Origin: Novosphingobium umbonatum
Lineage (GTDB): Bacteria; Pseudomonadota; Alphaproteobacteria; Sphingomonadales; Sphingomonadaceae
NCBI RefSeq assembly: GCF_004005905.1
Contig: NZ_SACO01000009.1
Location: 96,410-160,409, forward strand
Direction: 5' to 3'
DNA length: 64,000 nucleotides
In this document: positions 1 through 9,715 of the stretch, one piece after another
Layout of the letters: every line of letters starts with the position of its first letter
How positions within the stretch are numbered: the stretch's first letter is position 1
Position numbers and translations under genes: made by a program
The notes under the pieces: generated by a model
What the model was told of the DNA's origin: nothing
Databases searched by the model: none
The model's input: only the letters and a program-made list of their open reading frames with translations

Positions 1-1200
1 TGGTTGTCGGGCGGAGCGATGGCGCTGGGTCTGGCGATCAGCGTGGAAGGCCTGCCGCTGACGGCTTTGTTTGGTGCGCTTGGCGCGTGGCGCTGGCTGC
101 GCGGGGGCGAGACGAGATTGTGGCTGGTGCATTTTGCGGCTGCGCTGGCGGTGGTGTCGGTGGCCTGTTTTGTAGCGATACGATGGGGCGATGTTGCGCA
201 GCATTGCGATGCGATTGCGCCGGTGCATCTGGCGGTTTTTGCTTGTGGCGCGGCGGGTCTGTGGCTGATGGCGCGGATGGGTTGGCGTGGGTTTGCTCTG
301 ATCGCGGGTTTTGCCCTGCTGGGCGGGGCGATGCTGGCGCTTTATTTGGGCGTGGCGCCGCAATGCCGTGCGGGCAGTTTCAACATGCTCGACCCTTTGG
401 TGCGGCAGATGTGGTATGAAGGCGTGCCTGAAGGTCTGCCGATCTGGAAGCAGGACTGGACCACGGCGCTGCAAATTGCCGTGCCGCCTTTGGCGGGTCT
501 GCTGGCCTGTTTCGGCCTGATGCGGGTGTCACAGGGGGAGGAACTGGTGTGGTGGCGCGAATATGCGCTGCTGCTGGGCGGGGCCTTGGTGATCGCGCTG
601 GCTCTGGCGCGGGCAGGGGCGGTGGCGGGGGCCTATGCTGCGGTGCCGCTGGCGTGGATGGTGCAGCAGGGGCTGGCCGGATTGCGCAAGGGGCCGCTGT
701 TGCAAAGGCTGGCGCGCGGGTTGGGGCTGGTGCTGGCCTTAATGCCTTCGGCGCCTATTGCGCTTTATGGTCTGTTGCCCGCGCAAAAACTTTCCGCCGC
801 GCCGGTTTTGGCGCGCAGCGTGGCCGATTGCCGCGTGGCGCAGGGGGCGGCTATTCTGGCGCAGCAAAAGCGCGGTGTGGTGCTGGCGCCGCTGGATCTG
901 GGGCCGGATCTGTTGTTGGCCACACATCATAGCGTGATGGCCACCGGCCACCATCGCGGGGCGCAGGCGATTCATGACAATCTGCTGGCCTTTATCAGCC
1001 CGCCCGATCAGGCGCGGCAGGTGATGCGCGCCTATGGCGTGACCTATGTGGCGCTGTGCCCCGCTCTGGCCACGGCGCAGAATTATGCTGCGGGTGGCTT
1101 GGCGCAGAGTCTGATCTCTGGCCGCGCTCCTGCATGGTTGGAACCATTACCCAGCGTGTCGGGCGAGGGCCTAAGCGTGTGGCGCGTTAAGCCGGAATAA
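1..1200 (+). CDS. C-terminal part of a multi-pass membrane protein, cut by the window edge
   Basis: The reading frame is open from the first base, so the true start lies upstream. About 400 residues are visible. The first 265 form a series of hydrophobic segments (runs such as ALVIALALARAGAVAGAYA), and the last 130 form a soluble tail rich in short conserved-looking patches (PLDLGPDLLL, ATGHHRGAQAIHD, YVALCPAL). This layout, a membrane body with a C-terminal soluble domain, resembles GT-C-like glycosyltransferase or sugar-export membrane proteins. I cannot assign a substrate. Its stop overlaps the end of the convergent msrB by 14 bases. Confidence 0.75.
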   Translation, partial: WLSGGAMALGLAISVEGLPLTALFGALGAWRWLRGGETRLWLVHFAAALAVVSVACFVAIRWGDVAQHCDAIAPVHLAVFACGAAGLWLMARMGWRGFALIAGFALLGGAMLALYLGVAPQCRAGSFNMLDPLVRQMWYEGVPEGLPIWKQDWTTALQIAVPPLAGLLACFGLMRVSQGEELVWWREYALLLGGALVIALALARAGAVAGAYAAVPLAWMVQQGLAGLRKGPLLQRLARGLGLVLALMPSAPIALYGLLPAQKLSAAPVLARSVADCRVAQGAAILAQQKRGVVLAPLDLGPDLLLATHHSVMATGHHRGAQAIHDNLLAFISPPDQARQVMRAYGVTYVALCPALATAQNYAAGGLAQSLISGRAPAWLEPLPSVSGEGLSVWRVKPE

Positions 1201-1648
1201 AGCGCAAGGCCACGCCATTCATGCAATAGCGCAGGCCGGTGGGGCGCGGGCCATCGTCAAACACATGGCCCAGATGGCCGCCGCAACGCGCGCAATGCAC
1301 TTCGGTACGGGCATAGCCCAATTCGTGATCGGTGCTGGTGCCCACCGCATTGGGTAGCGGGCGCCAGAAACTGGGCCAGCCCGTGCCGCTGTCAAATTTG
1401 GTGGCGGCGTCAAACAGGGGCAGCCCATCGGCGGCGCAGGCAAACACCCCCTTGCGATGCTCTTTGAGCAAAGGCGAGGTATAGGGATATTCGGTCTGTT
1501 TGCCGCGCAGCACGGCATATTGCTGGGGGCTTAGCCTTTTGCGCCATTCCGCATCGGGCAAGGTCAATGGGAAGGCGGCCATGGCGGGCGAGGGCATCAG
1601 CGCGCTGGCCATCAGGCCGGACAAGATCTGGCGTCTATGGAAACGCAT
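1187..1648 (-). CDS. msrB: Peptide-methionine (R)-S-oxide reductase, exported
   Basis: 153 residues. MsrB reduces methionine-R-sulfoxide in oxidised proteins. The catalytic Cys lies in [11 protein letters not shown] near the C-terminus, and the family core [10 protein letters not shown] is present. The start chosen here ([11 protein letters not shown]) gives an N-terminal signal with two arginines, a hydrophobic stretch and an AMA-like cleavage site, so the enzyme is probably exported, perhaps by the Tat route; a longer upstream frame is open but would bury this signal. Zinc-binding MsrBs have two CxxC pairs. Here the second is intact (CARC) but the first reads CAAD, so one zinc ligand is replaced by Asp. 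Divergent from queG. Confidence 0.93.
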   Translation of the reverse strand: MRFHRRQILSGLMASALMPSPAMAAFPLTLPDAEWRKRLSPQQYAVLRGKQTEYPYTSPLLKEHRKGVFACAADGLPLFDAATKFDSGTGWPSFWRPLPNAVGTSTDHELGYARTEVHCARCGGHLGHVFDDGPRPTGLRYCMNGVALRFIPA

Positions 1649-1697
1649 GGGCGATTCTCCGGATGGGTTCGCCCCAGTGGACCGCAAGGCGCTTTCT

Positions 1698-2810
1698 ATG
1701 GCAAGGGGCCAAAGGTTCCCCCCCCCAACAGAAAGCCCCCTCTTGCCCACATCTGCCGATCTTGCCCGTCTGCGCGCCGATATGGAGGTGCAGGCCCGTG
1801 CCTTGGGCTTTGTGGCCATGGGCGTGGCGGGGGCGGAGGAGGATGCCTTGCGCGCGGCGCGGCTGGAGGACTGGCTTTCGGGGGGCAACCATGGCGCGAT
1901 GGGCTGGATGGCCGACCGCCTGCACCATCGTCGTTCACCCCAAGGCCTGTGGCCCGAAGCCGCCAGCGTGATCGCGCTGGGCATGAGCTATGCTCCGGCG
2001 CAGGATCCTTTGGTGTTGGCCGATCATCCCGACCGCGCCCGCATTTCGGTCTATGCCCAAGGCGCGGATTATCATGATGTGGTGAAAAAGGCGCTCAAAG
2101 CCTTGGCCCGCTGGCTGGTGGAGCAAGTGGCCAAGCGCAAATTGGGCGAGGCGGGGGTTAAAGTGTTTGTGGACACCGCCCCCGTGATGGAAAAGCCTTT
2201 GTCCGCCGCCGCCGGTTTGGGATGGCAGGGCAAACATACCAATATGGTCAGCCGCGAGCATGGCTCATGGCTGTTCCTTGGCGCGATTTACACCACCTTG
2301 CCTTTCGCGCCGGATCAGCAAGGGCGCAACCGCTGCGGCTCCTGTTCGGCCTGTCAGGATGCCTGCCCGACACAGGCTTTCCCTGCGCCCTATCAATTGG
2401 ATGCGAGGCGCTGCGTGTCCTATCTGACCATCGAGCATAAGGGGCCAGTGCCGGAGGAGTTCCGCGTGGCCTTGGGCAATCGCATCTATGGCTGCGATGA
2501 TTGCCTTGCCGTGTGCCCATGGAACAAATTTGCGCAGACCAGCGCCCGTATGCGCGCCTTTCTGCCTCGGGCTGAATTGGTGGCGCCGCGCTTGGCCGAA
2601 TTGCTGGCGCTGGATGATGCCGGTTTCCGACAGCTCTTTTCCGGTTCGCCCATCAAACGGATCGGGCGGGACCGGTTCGTCCGCAATTGCCTTTATGCGG
2701 CGGGCAATAGCGGCGACAGGGGGTTGGTGCCTTGCATTACCGCGTTAATCGATGACCCCGACGAGGCGGTGGCCGATGCGGCGGCATGGGCTTTGGCCCG
2801 CCTGCGCTAA
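1698..2810 (+). CDS. queG: Epoxyqueuosine reductase
   Basis: About 370 residues. QueG performs the last step of queuosine synthesis, reducing epoxyqueuosine in tRNA with cobalamin and two 4Fe-4S clusters. The two cluster motifs are visible: [12 protein letters not shown] (about residues 212-223) and [10 protein letters not shown] (about 265-274). The C-terminus looks like a HEAT-type helical repeat ([15 protein letters not shown]). The start is uncertain. ATG 1698 has an AGG eight bases upstream; TTG 1743 ([10 protein letters not shown]) or ATG 1782 would match the usual family length as well. The frame is open further upstream into the msrB signal region, which I regard as non-coding on this strand. 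Confidence 0.93.
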   Translation: MARGQRFPPPTESPLLPTSADLARLRADMEVQARALGFVAMGVAGAEEDALRAARLEDWLSGGNHGAMGWMADRLHHRRSPQGLWPEAASVIALGMSYAPAQDPLVLADHPDRARISVYAQGADYHDVVKKALKALARWLVEQVAKRKLGEAGVKVFVDTAPVMEKPLSAAAGLGWQGKHTNMVSREHGSWLFLGAIYTTLPFAPDQQGRNRCGSCSACQDACPTQAFPAPYQLDARRCVSYLTIEHKGPVPEEFRVALGNRIYGCDDCLAVCPWNKFAQTSARMRAFLPRAELVAPRLAELLALDDAGFRQLFSGSPIKRIGRDRFVRNCLYAAGNSGDRGLVPCITALIDDPDEAVADAAAWALARLR

Positions 2811-2821
2811 AGCCAGTCGGA

Positions 2822-2843
2822 CGCGGGGGACTGAACCCCCGCG
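2822..2843. other. GC-rich hairpin between convergent genes
   Basis: An 8-bp perfect stem (CGCGGGGG / CCCCCGCG) with a six-base loop sits between the convergent ends of queG and the glutamate dehydrogenase gene. No T-run follows on either strand, so it is not a classical intrinsic terminator, though it may protect 3' ends. Confidence 0.4.
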
Positions 2844-2866
2844 CCCGTTCCTAGACCCCCGCTGAC

Positions 2867-5800
2867 CTAGCGCGCCAGAAGCCCGCGAGCCTGACCCGCG
2901 ATTTGCGCCAGCATGGCAGGGGTGGTGGGGGCAACACGTTTTGCCCTTTCGATCATGCCGCGCAGCCGCGCCACACCAGAGGCTTGCGCCTCCAGCCAGC
3001 CTTGCGCCGCGCTTTGCGGATCGCCGGCCTGTTGCTGCGACATCCGGCGCAGGGCATCCAGTCGCATCTGCTGGAAATCGCGCGCCAGACCACCGACCAA
3101 CAGGCGTTCCCACGGGTCGGACGGGGCCAGTCTTGCCGCCACGCCTTGCGCCCAATCCAGCCCCAGTGCCGCGCCCAATGCGGTAAAGGCCTTGGCCAGC
3201 GCCAGAGGGTCCGCCCCGCTGCTATGCGCCAGCGCGGCCAGACCCACCGCCCCGTCCAGATCGAACAGGCGCAGCACGCTTTCGCTTTCCTCTGCACTGG
3301 CGCCCATAATGGTCAGGTCCGAACGCAGGCGGGCGGTGGGCCCTTGCGATTCGGCCATCAACAGGTGGTCCAGCGCGCCCGCCAATTGCGCCACCGCAGG
3401 GGCCAATTGCTCCGCCATTTGCGTGGGCGAGGTTAGCGCCACTCCGCCGCGCAACAGGTCGGCCATATGGCCGCGCAGCGCCTGGGCGAGGCGATCAAAC
3501 AACAGGATGCGTGCAGCCTCGCTCATCTCGGCCTGTTCGATGGCGGCCCAGATCGGGCCAAGGTCAAACAGCTTTTCCGCCGCAAGGAAGGCTGCCGTCA
3601 CTTCGGCCAGCCCCACGCCCTCTTCCTCGGCCAGTTCAAACGGATGGACAAAGCCCATGCGGTTCACCAACCGGTTGGCAAGGCGGGTGGCCAGAATTTC
3701 ACGGCGCAGACGGTGGTTGAGAATGTCCTCGCGATAGGTCTCGCGCATGGCGGTGGGGAAGGAGGCGATCAGATCATCCTCCAGCCCTGCATCATCGACC
3801 ACCGTGGAATGTTCCAGCGCGTCTTGCACCACCAGCTTCGCGCTGGAGAGCAGCACCGCCAATTCGGGGCGGGTAAAGCCTGCCCCTTCGGCGGCGCGGC
3901 GCAGGAAGGCATCGGCATCGGCCAGCCCTTCGGTGCGGCGGTCCAGATGGCCGCCTTCCTCCAGCACCTCGATCAGCCGCACATAGCCGGGCACCGCTGC
4001 CGCCCCGCCATTTTCGGCAATCGACAGGCCCAAAGCCTGCAACCGGTTATCCTCCAGCACCAGCGCCGAGACATCATCGGTCATGGCGACAAGCAAAGCC
4101 ACGCGGCCATCTTCGTCCAGACGGCCCGCGCGCTTGGCGCTGGCCAGCGCGATCTTGATATTCACCTCCTTGTCCGAACAATCGACGCCCGCCGAATTGT
4201 CGATAAAGTCGGTGTTGCCGCGCCCGCCAACCCCTTGCGTGCCATGCAGCGCGTAATCGATACGCCCCGCCTGTGTGCAGCCCAGATTGGCCCCTTCGCC
4301 AATCACGCGGGCGCGCACATCGCGGCCGTTGATGCGGATGGCATCATTGGCCGGATCGCCCACCTGCGCATGGGCCTCTTCGGGTGCCTTGATATAGGTG
4401 CCGATCCCGCCAAACCACAGCAGGTCCGCCGGAGCCTTGAGGATGGCGGTCATCAGACTGTCGGGGTCGATCGTGTCGACTTCCAGCCCTAGTATGCTTT
4501 GCGCCTCGGGCGAGAGGGGGATCGATTTTTGCGTGCGGGGGAACACGCCGCCGCCTGCCGAAATCAGGCTCTTGTCATAATCATCCCAGCTCGATCGCGG
4601 GAGGGCGAACAGGCGGTTGCGCTCTTCCCAAGCCTTGGCCGCATCGGGGGTGGGGTCGATGAAAATATGGCGATGGTCAAACGCGGCTTGAAGCAGGATC
4701 GACTTGGACAAGAGCATGCCATTGCCGAACACATCGCCCGACATATCGCCCACGCCCACCACGCGCACGGGATCGCTCTGTACGTCGATGCCCAGTTCGC
4801 GGAAATGGCGCTGGACCGAGATCCACGCGCCTTTCGCGGTAATGCCCATCGCCTTGTGGTCATAGCCTTTCGACCCGCCGCTGGCGAAAGCATCATCGAG
4901 CCAGAACAGCTTTTCCTCCGCCAGCGCGTTGGCCGTGTCGGAGAAGGTTGCCGTGCCCTTGTCGGCGGCGACCACGAAATAGGGGTCTTCGCCATCGCGG
5001 ATCACCATGCCTTCGGGATGGGCCACGGCATTATCGACAATATTGTCGGTCAGCGAGAGCAGGGCGCGGATGAACACCTGATAGGAGGCGCGGCCCTCGG
5101 CGGCCCATGCCTCGCGGTTCTTGGCCGGATCGGGCAATTGCTTGGGATAGAAGCCGCCCTTCGCGCCGGTGGGCACGATGACGGCATTCTTCACGCGCTG
5201 CGCCTTCATCAGGCCCAACACTTCGGTGCGGAAATCGTCGCGTCGGTCGGACCAGCGCAGGCCGCCGCGCGCCACAGGGCCGCTGCGCAGATGGATGCCT
5301 TCTACCCGCCGCGAATAGACGAAGATTTCGCGCCATGGCAGCGGCTTGGGCAAGCCGGGTACCAGAGCGGAATCGAATTTGAAGGCCAGTGCCTCTTGCC
5401 CCGCAGGCACAAAGGCATTGGTGCGCAAAATGGCCAGCACAGCGGCGCGGAAGGCGCGCAGCAGGCGGTCATCATTGATGCCCGACACATTGGACAGGCC
5501 ATTGCGGATCACGCTTTCGGCCTCGGCCTCCACCGCCTCGCGCTTGTCGATGCCCGGTTGATGGCGCGCGCGCAGCAGATCGACCAGACCCAGCGTGACG
5601 AAACTGGCCCCGCGCAGCGCATCCACCGCGGTGTCTATGCCAAAGCCAAGGCCGGTCTGGCGCAGATAGCGATAGAGCGCGCGCAGCCAATTGGCTTCAC
5701 GGGCGGACAGGCCCACTTCCACGATCAGCCGGTTGAAAGCATCATTCTCGCCCGCGCCATTGAGCATGGCGGTCAGCGCATCCTCGATAATCGGCGCATG

Positions 5801-7645
5801 GTTGAGCACGCTGGGCAGGCTTTGCCCCGCAGGCAGCGCCAGCACGATATCATGGATCGAGCCTAGGCTTTCGGGCATGCCATCCTCGTTCACGCTGGTG
5901 AGCGGGGTGGGGATGGTGTCGATCACGCGGAAGCCGAAATTTTCCAGCGCGGGCACGACATCGGACAGTTCCAGCGCGCCTTCCTGTTGATAAAGTTTCA
6001 GGCGCAGGCGGCCCGCCACATCGCCTTCCAGACGATAGAGGCGCACGGTGCGGCGGTGGAGCGGATCATCGGGCGTTTGCGCCATGCGGCGCAGGCGGGC
6101 AATGTCGATCGCCGCCTCGGCAGGGCCGTAAAGGTTGCGATAGGGGATCGGGAAGGCCTCGGCATAGCGCGCGGCCATGGCGGCGGCATCGGCGGGGTCC
6201 TCATGGGCGGCAATTTCCGCCTCCACCGCATCGCCCCATCCGCGCAGCATGGCGCGCAAGGCAGCATCCAGCGCGGCCTCGTCGGGCAGCGTGGCGCGCT
6301 CGGTGGTGCCCGCATCCGGCCCGCCCGTATCGGGCATGGCCAAAAGGAAGCGCAGCTGGGCCAGATTGGAGCCTTCCAGCTCAAGGCTCCAGTCGATGAT
6401 CTCGGCCCCTGCCGCGCTGGTCAGCATGTCGGAAATGGCCATGCGCACCTCGGTCGCCACCGCATCGCGCGGCAGCCAGACAAAGGCGAAAACATGCCGG
6501 TCGAGCGGGGCGGCCACCACCGCCAATTTGGGGCGCGGACGGTCGATCAGGCTCATCATGGTCAGCGCCACGCGTTCCAGATCGGCATCGGCAAAGGCGA
6601 TCAACTGGTCATGCGGCAGGCTGGTCAGCGCATGGGTCAGCACCTTGCCCGCATGGCCTTGGGGCGTGAATTCAAACTTGTCCATCAATTGCGCCAATTG
6701 CGAACGCATCACCGGCACATGGGTGGGCGGCGAGGCGAGCGAGGCGCTGGTCCAGACGCCGGCATGGATCGACAGGGCCACCACTTGCCCGCCTTCGACC
6801 ACCGGCATGATGAACAGGTCCAGCGGCACGCGGCGATGGACATGGGCGATGCGGTTGGATTTGAGGATCAGCGGCAGCCGTCCTGCCCCTCCACGCGCCA
6901 GCGCATCGTCAAACCAGGCAAAGGTGCGGGCAAAGCTGGCGGGCGACAGCACATCCCATGTGCTCTTGCGGCAAATGCCCAGAGCCAGCGCCTGCGATCC
7001 GTCGCGGCGGCGCACCACATGGCCCAATTGCGTCAACATGCCATCGTTGAACCAGCGCAGCAAAGCCGCGCCCTCGGGCCGCTCCATCGCGTTGAGCGTG
7101 GCGGCATCCTCCTCCATCGCGCGCTGCATCGCGGGCCAATCGGCCACGGCGGCGCGGACATCGCCCAAGGTGACCGCCAAAGCCGCCGACAGCGCGTTGC
7201 GGGTGCGATCGTCGGCGCGGCTGGTTTCGACATAGATCATCGATTCGCGCGGAACGCCCGGCGCCTCGTCATCGGGCAGGTCGGTGATCTTGCCCTTGCC
7301 ATCGCGCAAAACCCGCACCACCGGATGCAGCAGGCGGTCGATCACCAGCCCATGGGCCGAAATCGTGGTGCAGATCGAATCGACGAGGAAGGGCATATCC
7401 TCGTTGACGATGGCGATGCGCATGATCCGCCCCGTTTCCCCCGCCACGGTTTCCAGCGCCATGGCCGTTTTGGCCCTTTCGCGGGTTTGCGATGTGGCCA
7501 GCAGGAAACGCGCCGCTTCCAGCAATTGTTCAGGCGGCATTTCGCCATCGCCGGGCAATTGCGCCTCGGCCAATTGGGTGGTCAGCCTTGCCTCCAGCGG
7601 GGTGGCTTCGGGCATGTCAGGGGCGGTGTCGGCTGGATTGCTCAT
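2867..7645 (-). CDS. gdhB: NAD-specific glutamate dehydrogenase, large (180-kDa) class
   Basis: 1592 residues, the expected size for the large NAD-dependent class (GDH-180), which deaminates glutamate to 2-oxoglutarate and ammonium and mainly acts in amino-acid catabolism. The N-terminal half holds the ACT-like regulatory regions of the family. The catalytic part includes the substrate-lysine segment PTGAKGGFYPKQ (about residues 824-835), and a nucleotide-binding segment GVGDMSGDVFGNG follows (about 963-975). The C-terminal 500 residues are helical. The start ATG (MSNPADTAPD) is preceded by a GGAGGAG run 11 bases away. It stands alone and is convergent with queG. Confidence 0.96.
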   Translation of the reverse strand: MSNPADTAPDMPEATPLEARLTTQLAEAQLPGDGEMPPEQLLEAARFLLATSQTRERAKTAMALETVAGETGRIMRIAIVNEDMPFLVDSICTTISAHGLVIDRLLHPVVRVLRDGKGKITDLPDDEAPGVPRESMIYVETSRADDRTRNALSAALAVTLGDVRAAVADWPAMQRAMEEDAATLNAMERPEGAALLRWFNDGMLTQLGHVVRRRDGSQALALGICRKSTWDVLSPASFARTFAWFDDALARGGAGRLPLILKSNRIAHVHRRVPLDLFIMPVVEGGQVVALSIHAGVWTSASLASPPTHVPVMRSQLAQLMDKFEFTPQGHAGKVLTHALTSLPHDQLIAFADADLERVALTMMSLIDRPRPKLAVVAAPLDRHVFAFVWLPRDAVATEVRMAISDMLTSAAGAEIIDWSLELEGSNLAQLRFLLAMPDTGGPDAGTTERATLPDEAALDAALRAMLRGWGDAVEAEIAAHEDPADAAAMAARYAEAFPIPYRNLYGPAEAAIDIARLRRMAQTPDDPLHRRTVRLYRLEGDVAGRLRLKLYQQEGALELSDVVPALENFGFRVIDTIPTPLTSVNEDGMPESLGSIHDIVLALPAGQSLPSVLNHAPIIEDALTAMLNGAGENDAFNRLIVEVGLSAREANWLRALYRYLRQTGLGFGIDTAVDALRGASFVTLGLVDLLRARHQPGIDKREAVEAEAESVIRNGLSNVSGINDDRLLRAFRAAVLAILRTNAFVPAGQEALAFKFDSALVPGLPKPLPWREIFVYSRRVEGIHLRSGPVARGGLRWSDRRDDFRTEVLGLMKAQRVKNAVIVPTGAKGGFYPKQLPDPAKNREAWAAEGRASYQVFIRALLSLTDNIVDNAVAHPEGMVIRDGEDPYFVVAADKGTATFSDTANALAEEKLFWLDDAFASGGSKGYDHKAMGITAKGAWISVQRHFRELGIDVQSDPVRVVGVGDMSGDVFGNGMLLSKSILLQAAFDHRHIFIDPTPDAAKAWEERNRLFALPRSSWDDYDKSLISAGGGVFPRTQKSIPLSPEAQSILGLEVDTIDPDSLMTAILKAPADLLWFGGIGTYIKAPEEAHAQVGDPANDAIRINGRDVRARVIGEGANLGCTQAGRIDYALHGTQGVGGRGNTDFIDNSAGVDCSDKEVNIKIALASAKRAGRLDEDGRVALLVAMTDDVSALVLEDNRLQALGLSIAENGGAAAVPGYVRLIEVLEEGGHLDRRTEGLADADAFLRRAAEGAGFTRPELAVLLSSAKLVVQDALEHSTVVDDAGLEDDLIASFPTAMRETYREDILNHRLRREILATRLANRLVNRMGFVHPFELAEEEGVGLAEVTAAFLAAEKLFDLGPIWAAIEQAEMSEAARILLFDRLAQALRGHMADLLRGGVALTSPTQMAEQLAPAVAQLAGALDHLLMAESQGPTARLRSDLTIMGASAEESESVLRLFDLDGAVGLAALAHSSGADPLALAKAFTALGAALGLDWAQGVAARLAPSDPWERLLVGGLARDFQQMRLDALRRMSQQQAGDPQSAAQGWLEAQASGVARLRGMIERAKRVAPTTPAMLAQIAGQARGLLAR

Positions 7646-7825
7646 ATGCGCTCGCTCTCCTCCCGATGGGTTCGGGAACAGGCCGTTGCAGCCAGCGCGG
7701 GACGATATTCCCGGCTGTCCGGGGCCTTTTTATCATGACGTCTGAATTGGGTGTTTACTCTCCAACTCTTACCACTTGGTGATGCCATGCCCCTGCGTTT
7801 GTAGACAGGGGGCGTGACGAGTTAT

Positions 7826-8746
7826 TCACCGTGTTGTTGACACTGGTGAAAGTTGCGCGAGATAGGCGGCGGCGCGATCGGCAAAGGGAGTGTCGGGCGC
7901 GGCCTTCAGCACCGATTCCCAGCTTTTGCGCGCGGCATCCTCATGGCCCGACAGGATGGCGATCACGCCCGCCTCCACGCCGATTTCGGGGTCTTGCGGA
8001 GCAAGGCGGGCGGCGGTTTCGATCTGCACCTGCGCATTGGGCAAATTGCCCATCCGGCGGGACAAGGTGGCCGACAGCAGCCAGACCTGCGGCTCATCGG
8101 GCAGATAGGTGCGGGCGCTGGACAGGGCTTTTTCGGCCTCCGTGCTCTGGTTCAAGGCTACCAAGGCCCGCGACCGGTCCAGCGCGATGCCACCGGCCAA
8201 AGTGGTCTTGCCCGCGGCCAGCGCGTCGCCTTGCGCGGTGTCGAGCAGGCCCAGCGCGCGGCGGGCATGGGTCTCGCTGATCCCTTGGGCCAGCACGGCA
8301 TTGCCCGCCATGCCCGCCAGTTGGGAACGCAGCACCATATCGCTGGCCGCCGCATCGCGCCCTGCGGTGAAGGCGGCTTCGGCCTTGGCCCATTGGCCCT
8401 GTGCGGCCAGCGCGCTGCCAAGGCAGAGCTGGGGTTGTGCTGTGGCGGAAACCGAGGCGGTGGGCGTGCCGCTGGCGGATGGTCCGGCGGCGGGGGTAGG
8501 ATGCGCCGCTTCTTCCAGCCAGACGCGGGCGGTGTTGGCCGCCTCGGCCGGATCGCCATCGACCATGTCAAGGCAGGCTTTCAACCGGCTGGGCGGGGTG
8601 GGAATGTCAAAGATCACCCCTTTGGGGCGGCGCGGATTGGGCGCTTTGGCGGGGCGGTCCAATTGGGGCAGGTTGAGACCGGCAATGCCTTGGCCCAGCG
8701 CGCTGGCCTGGGCAACAAGGGGGAGCAGGATAAGGGCAAGGGGCAT
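7826..8746 (-). CDS. Exported TPR-containing protein, function unknown
   Basis: 306 residues. The N-terminal hydrophobic stretch (LALILLPLVAQASA) looks like a signal peptide. From about residue 100 the sequence is Ala-rich and helical with repeating patterns typical of tetratricopeptide repeats, for example AQGQWAKAEAAFTAGRDA and PEIGVEAGVIAILSGHEDAARKSWESVL. TPR proteins usually scaffold protein-protein contacts. The start lies nine bases after the stop of the alpha/beta hydrolase gene, so this is the last gene of the four-gene minus-strand operon. No enzymatic motif is visible. Confidence 0.85.
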   Translation of the reverse strand: MPLALILLPLVAQASALGQGIAGLNLPQLDRPAKAPNPRRPKGVIFDIPTPPSRLKACLDMVDGDPAEAANTARVWLEEAAHPTPAAGPSASGTPTASVSATAQPQLCLGSALAAQGQWAKAEAAFTAGRDAAASDMVLRSQLAGMAGNAVLAQGISETHARRALGLLDTAQGDALAAGKTTLAGGIALDRSRALVALNQSTEAEKALSSARTYLPDEPQVWLLSATLSRRMGNLPNAQVQIETAARLAPQDPEIGVEAGVIAILSGHEDAARKSWESVLKAAPDTPFADRAAAYLAQLSPVSTTR

Positions 8747-8755
8747 GAGGGGCCT

Positions 8756-9496
8756 TTAGACGAGCGAGCCGATAGTGGTCAGCAGCAAGGCAATATCGCT
8801 CTCGCGGCTGAGCCGGTGATCGCCTGCTTTGACCAGAATCGTCTGAACATCATCCGAACGCAGTATGGCCATCAGGCGCTGGCTGATCTGTGGCGGGACG
8901 ACATCATCCTCCATGCCATGCAACAGGCGGACGGGACAGGTGAGGTCAATGGGCGCTTCGAGTAGGCGGACATTCTGCCCGTCGGCCCAGAATTTGGCGT
9001 AGGTGGGCGTGGGTTCCGGCCCATAGGGATTGGGGCGGAAATGGGTCAGGCCGCTGGAGAGCAGGGCCTTGGCATCATCGGGGAAGCCCCATTGGGTAAA
9101 GTCCGGCGCGGCGGCAATGCCGACCATGGCCTGCACACGCTGCGGTATGGCCAGCGCCACCAGCAGCATGATCCAGCCCCCCATGCTGGACCCCACCAGC
9201 ACCAGCGGGCCTTGCGTCAGCGCCTCGATCAAGGCCAGCGTATCATCGCGCCAGCGGGAAAGGCTGCCTTGCGCAAATTCCCCGTCCGAGCGGCCACAGC
9301 CCGAATAATCAAGGCAGAGGCAGCCAAGTCCTTGATCCTTGGCCCAGTCATAGGTCGCCAGCGCCTTGGACCCTTGCATGTCGGACATATAGCCCGAGAG
9401 GAACACCAGCGTGGGCCGGTCGGCCGTGGCGGGGGGCGTGTGGCGATAGGCAAGGCGCAGGCCATCGGGCAGCGCGTGGAATTGGGCGTCAGTCAT
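8756..9496 (-). CDS. Alpha/beta hydrolase
   Basis: 246 residues with a complete alpha/beta-hydrolase fold signature. The nucleophile elbow is GSSMGG (Ser at about residue 103), the likely acid is the Asp in MEDDVVP and the likely base is the His in KAGDHRLS near the C-terminus. The oxyanion-side strand FLSGYMSDMQGSK resembles bacterial homologues of the ABHD10/ABHD17-like thioesterase group, which is an inference from motif layout only. No signal peptide, so cytoplasmic. It lies 27 bases after the XRE regulator gene and nine bases before the TPR gene. Confidence 0.9.
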   Translation of the reverse strand: MTDAQFHALPDGLRLAYRHTPPATADRPTLVFLSGYMSDMQGSKALATYDWAKDQGLGCLCLDYSGCGRSDGEFAQGSLSRWRDDTLALIEALTQGPLVLVGSSMGGWIMLLVALAIPQRVQAMVGIAAAPDFTQWGFPDDAKALLSSGLTHFRPNPYGPEPTPTYAKFWADGQNVRLLEAPIDLTCPVRLLHGMEDDVVPPQISQRLMAILRSDDVQTILVKAGDHRLSRESDIALLLTTIGSLV

Positions 9497-9523
9497 GGCT
9501 GTCTTTTGGCGCGATGTTTCCTG

Positions 9524-9715
9524 TCAGTCACGCAGGAAAATGCTTTCGATCGGCAGGCCAAACACATCGGCAAGGCGGAAGGCCAGTGGCAGGGATGGAT
9601 CATATTTGCCGGTTTCAATCGCATTGACCGACTGGCGTGAAACCTCCAGCCTGTCGGCCAGATCCTGCTGGCTCCAGCCTTTTTCGGCGCGCAGCACGCG
9701 CAGGCGGTTGTTCAT
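9524..9715 (-). CDS. Small XRE-family transcriptional regulator
   Basis: 63 residues, essentially one Cro/C1-type helix-turn-helix: LRAEKGWSQQDLADRLEVSRQSVNAIE is the helix pair, followed by GKYDPSLPLAFRLADVFGLPIESIF. This compact form is common where a DNA-binding protein is encoded next to a small membrane protein. Its ATG overlaps the stop of the upstream membrane protein gene by four bases (ATGA), which implies translational coupling. A likely operator is the inverted repeat upstream of the operon. Confidence 0.92.
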   Translation of the reverse strand: MNNRLRVLRAEKGWSQQDLADRLEVSRQSVNAIETGKYDPSLPLAFRLADVFGLPIESIFLRD

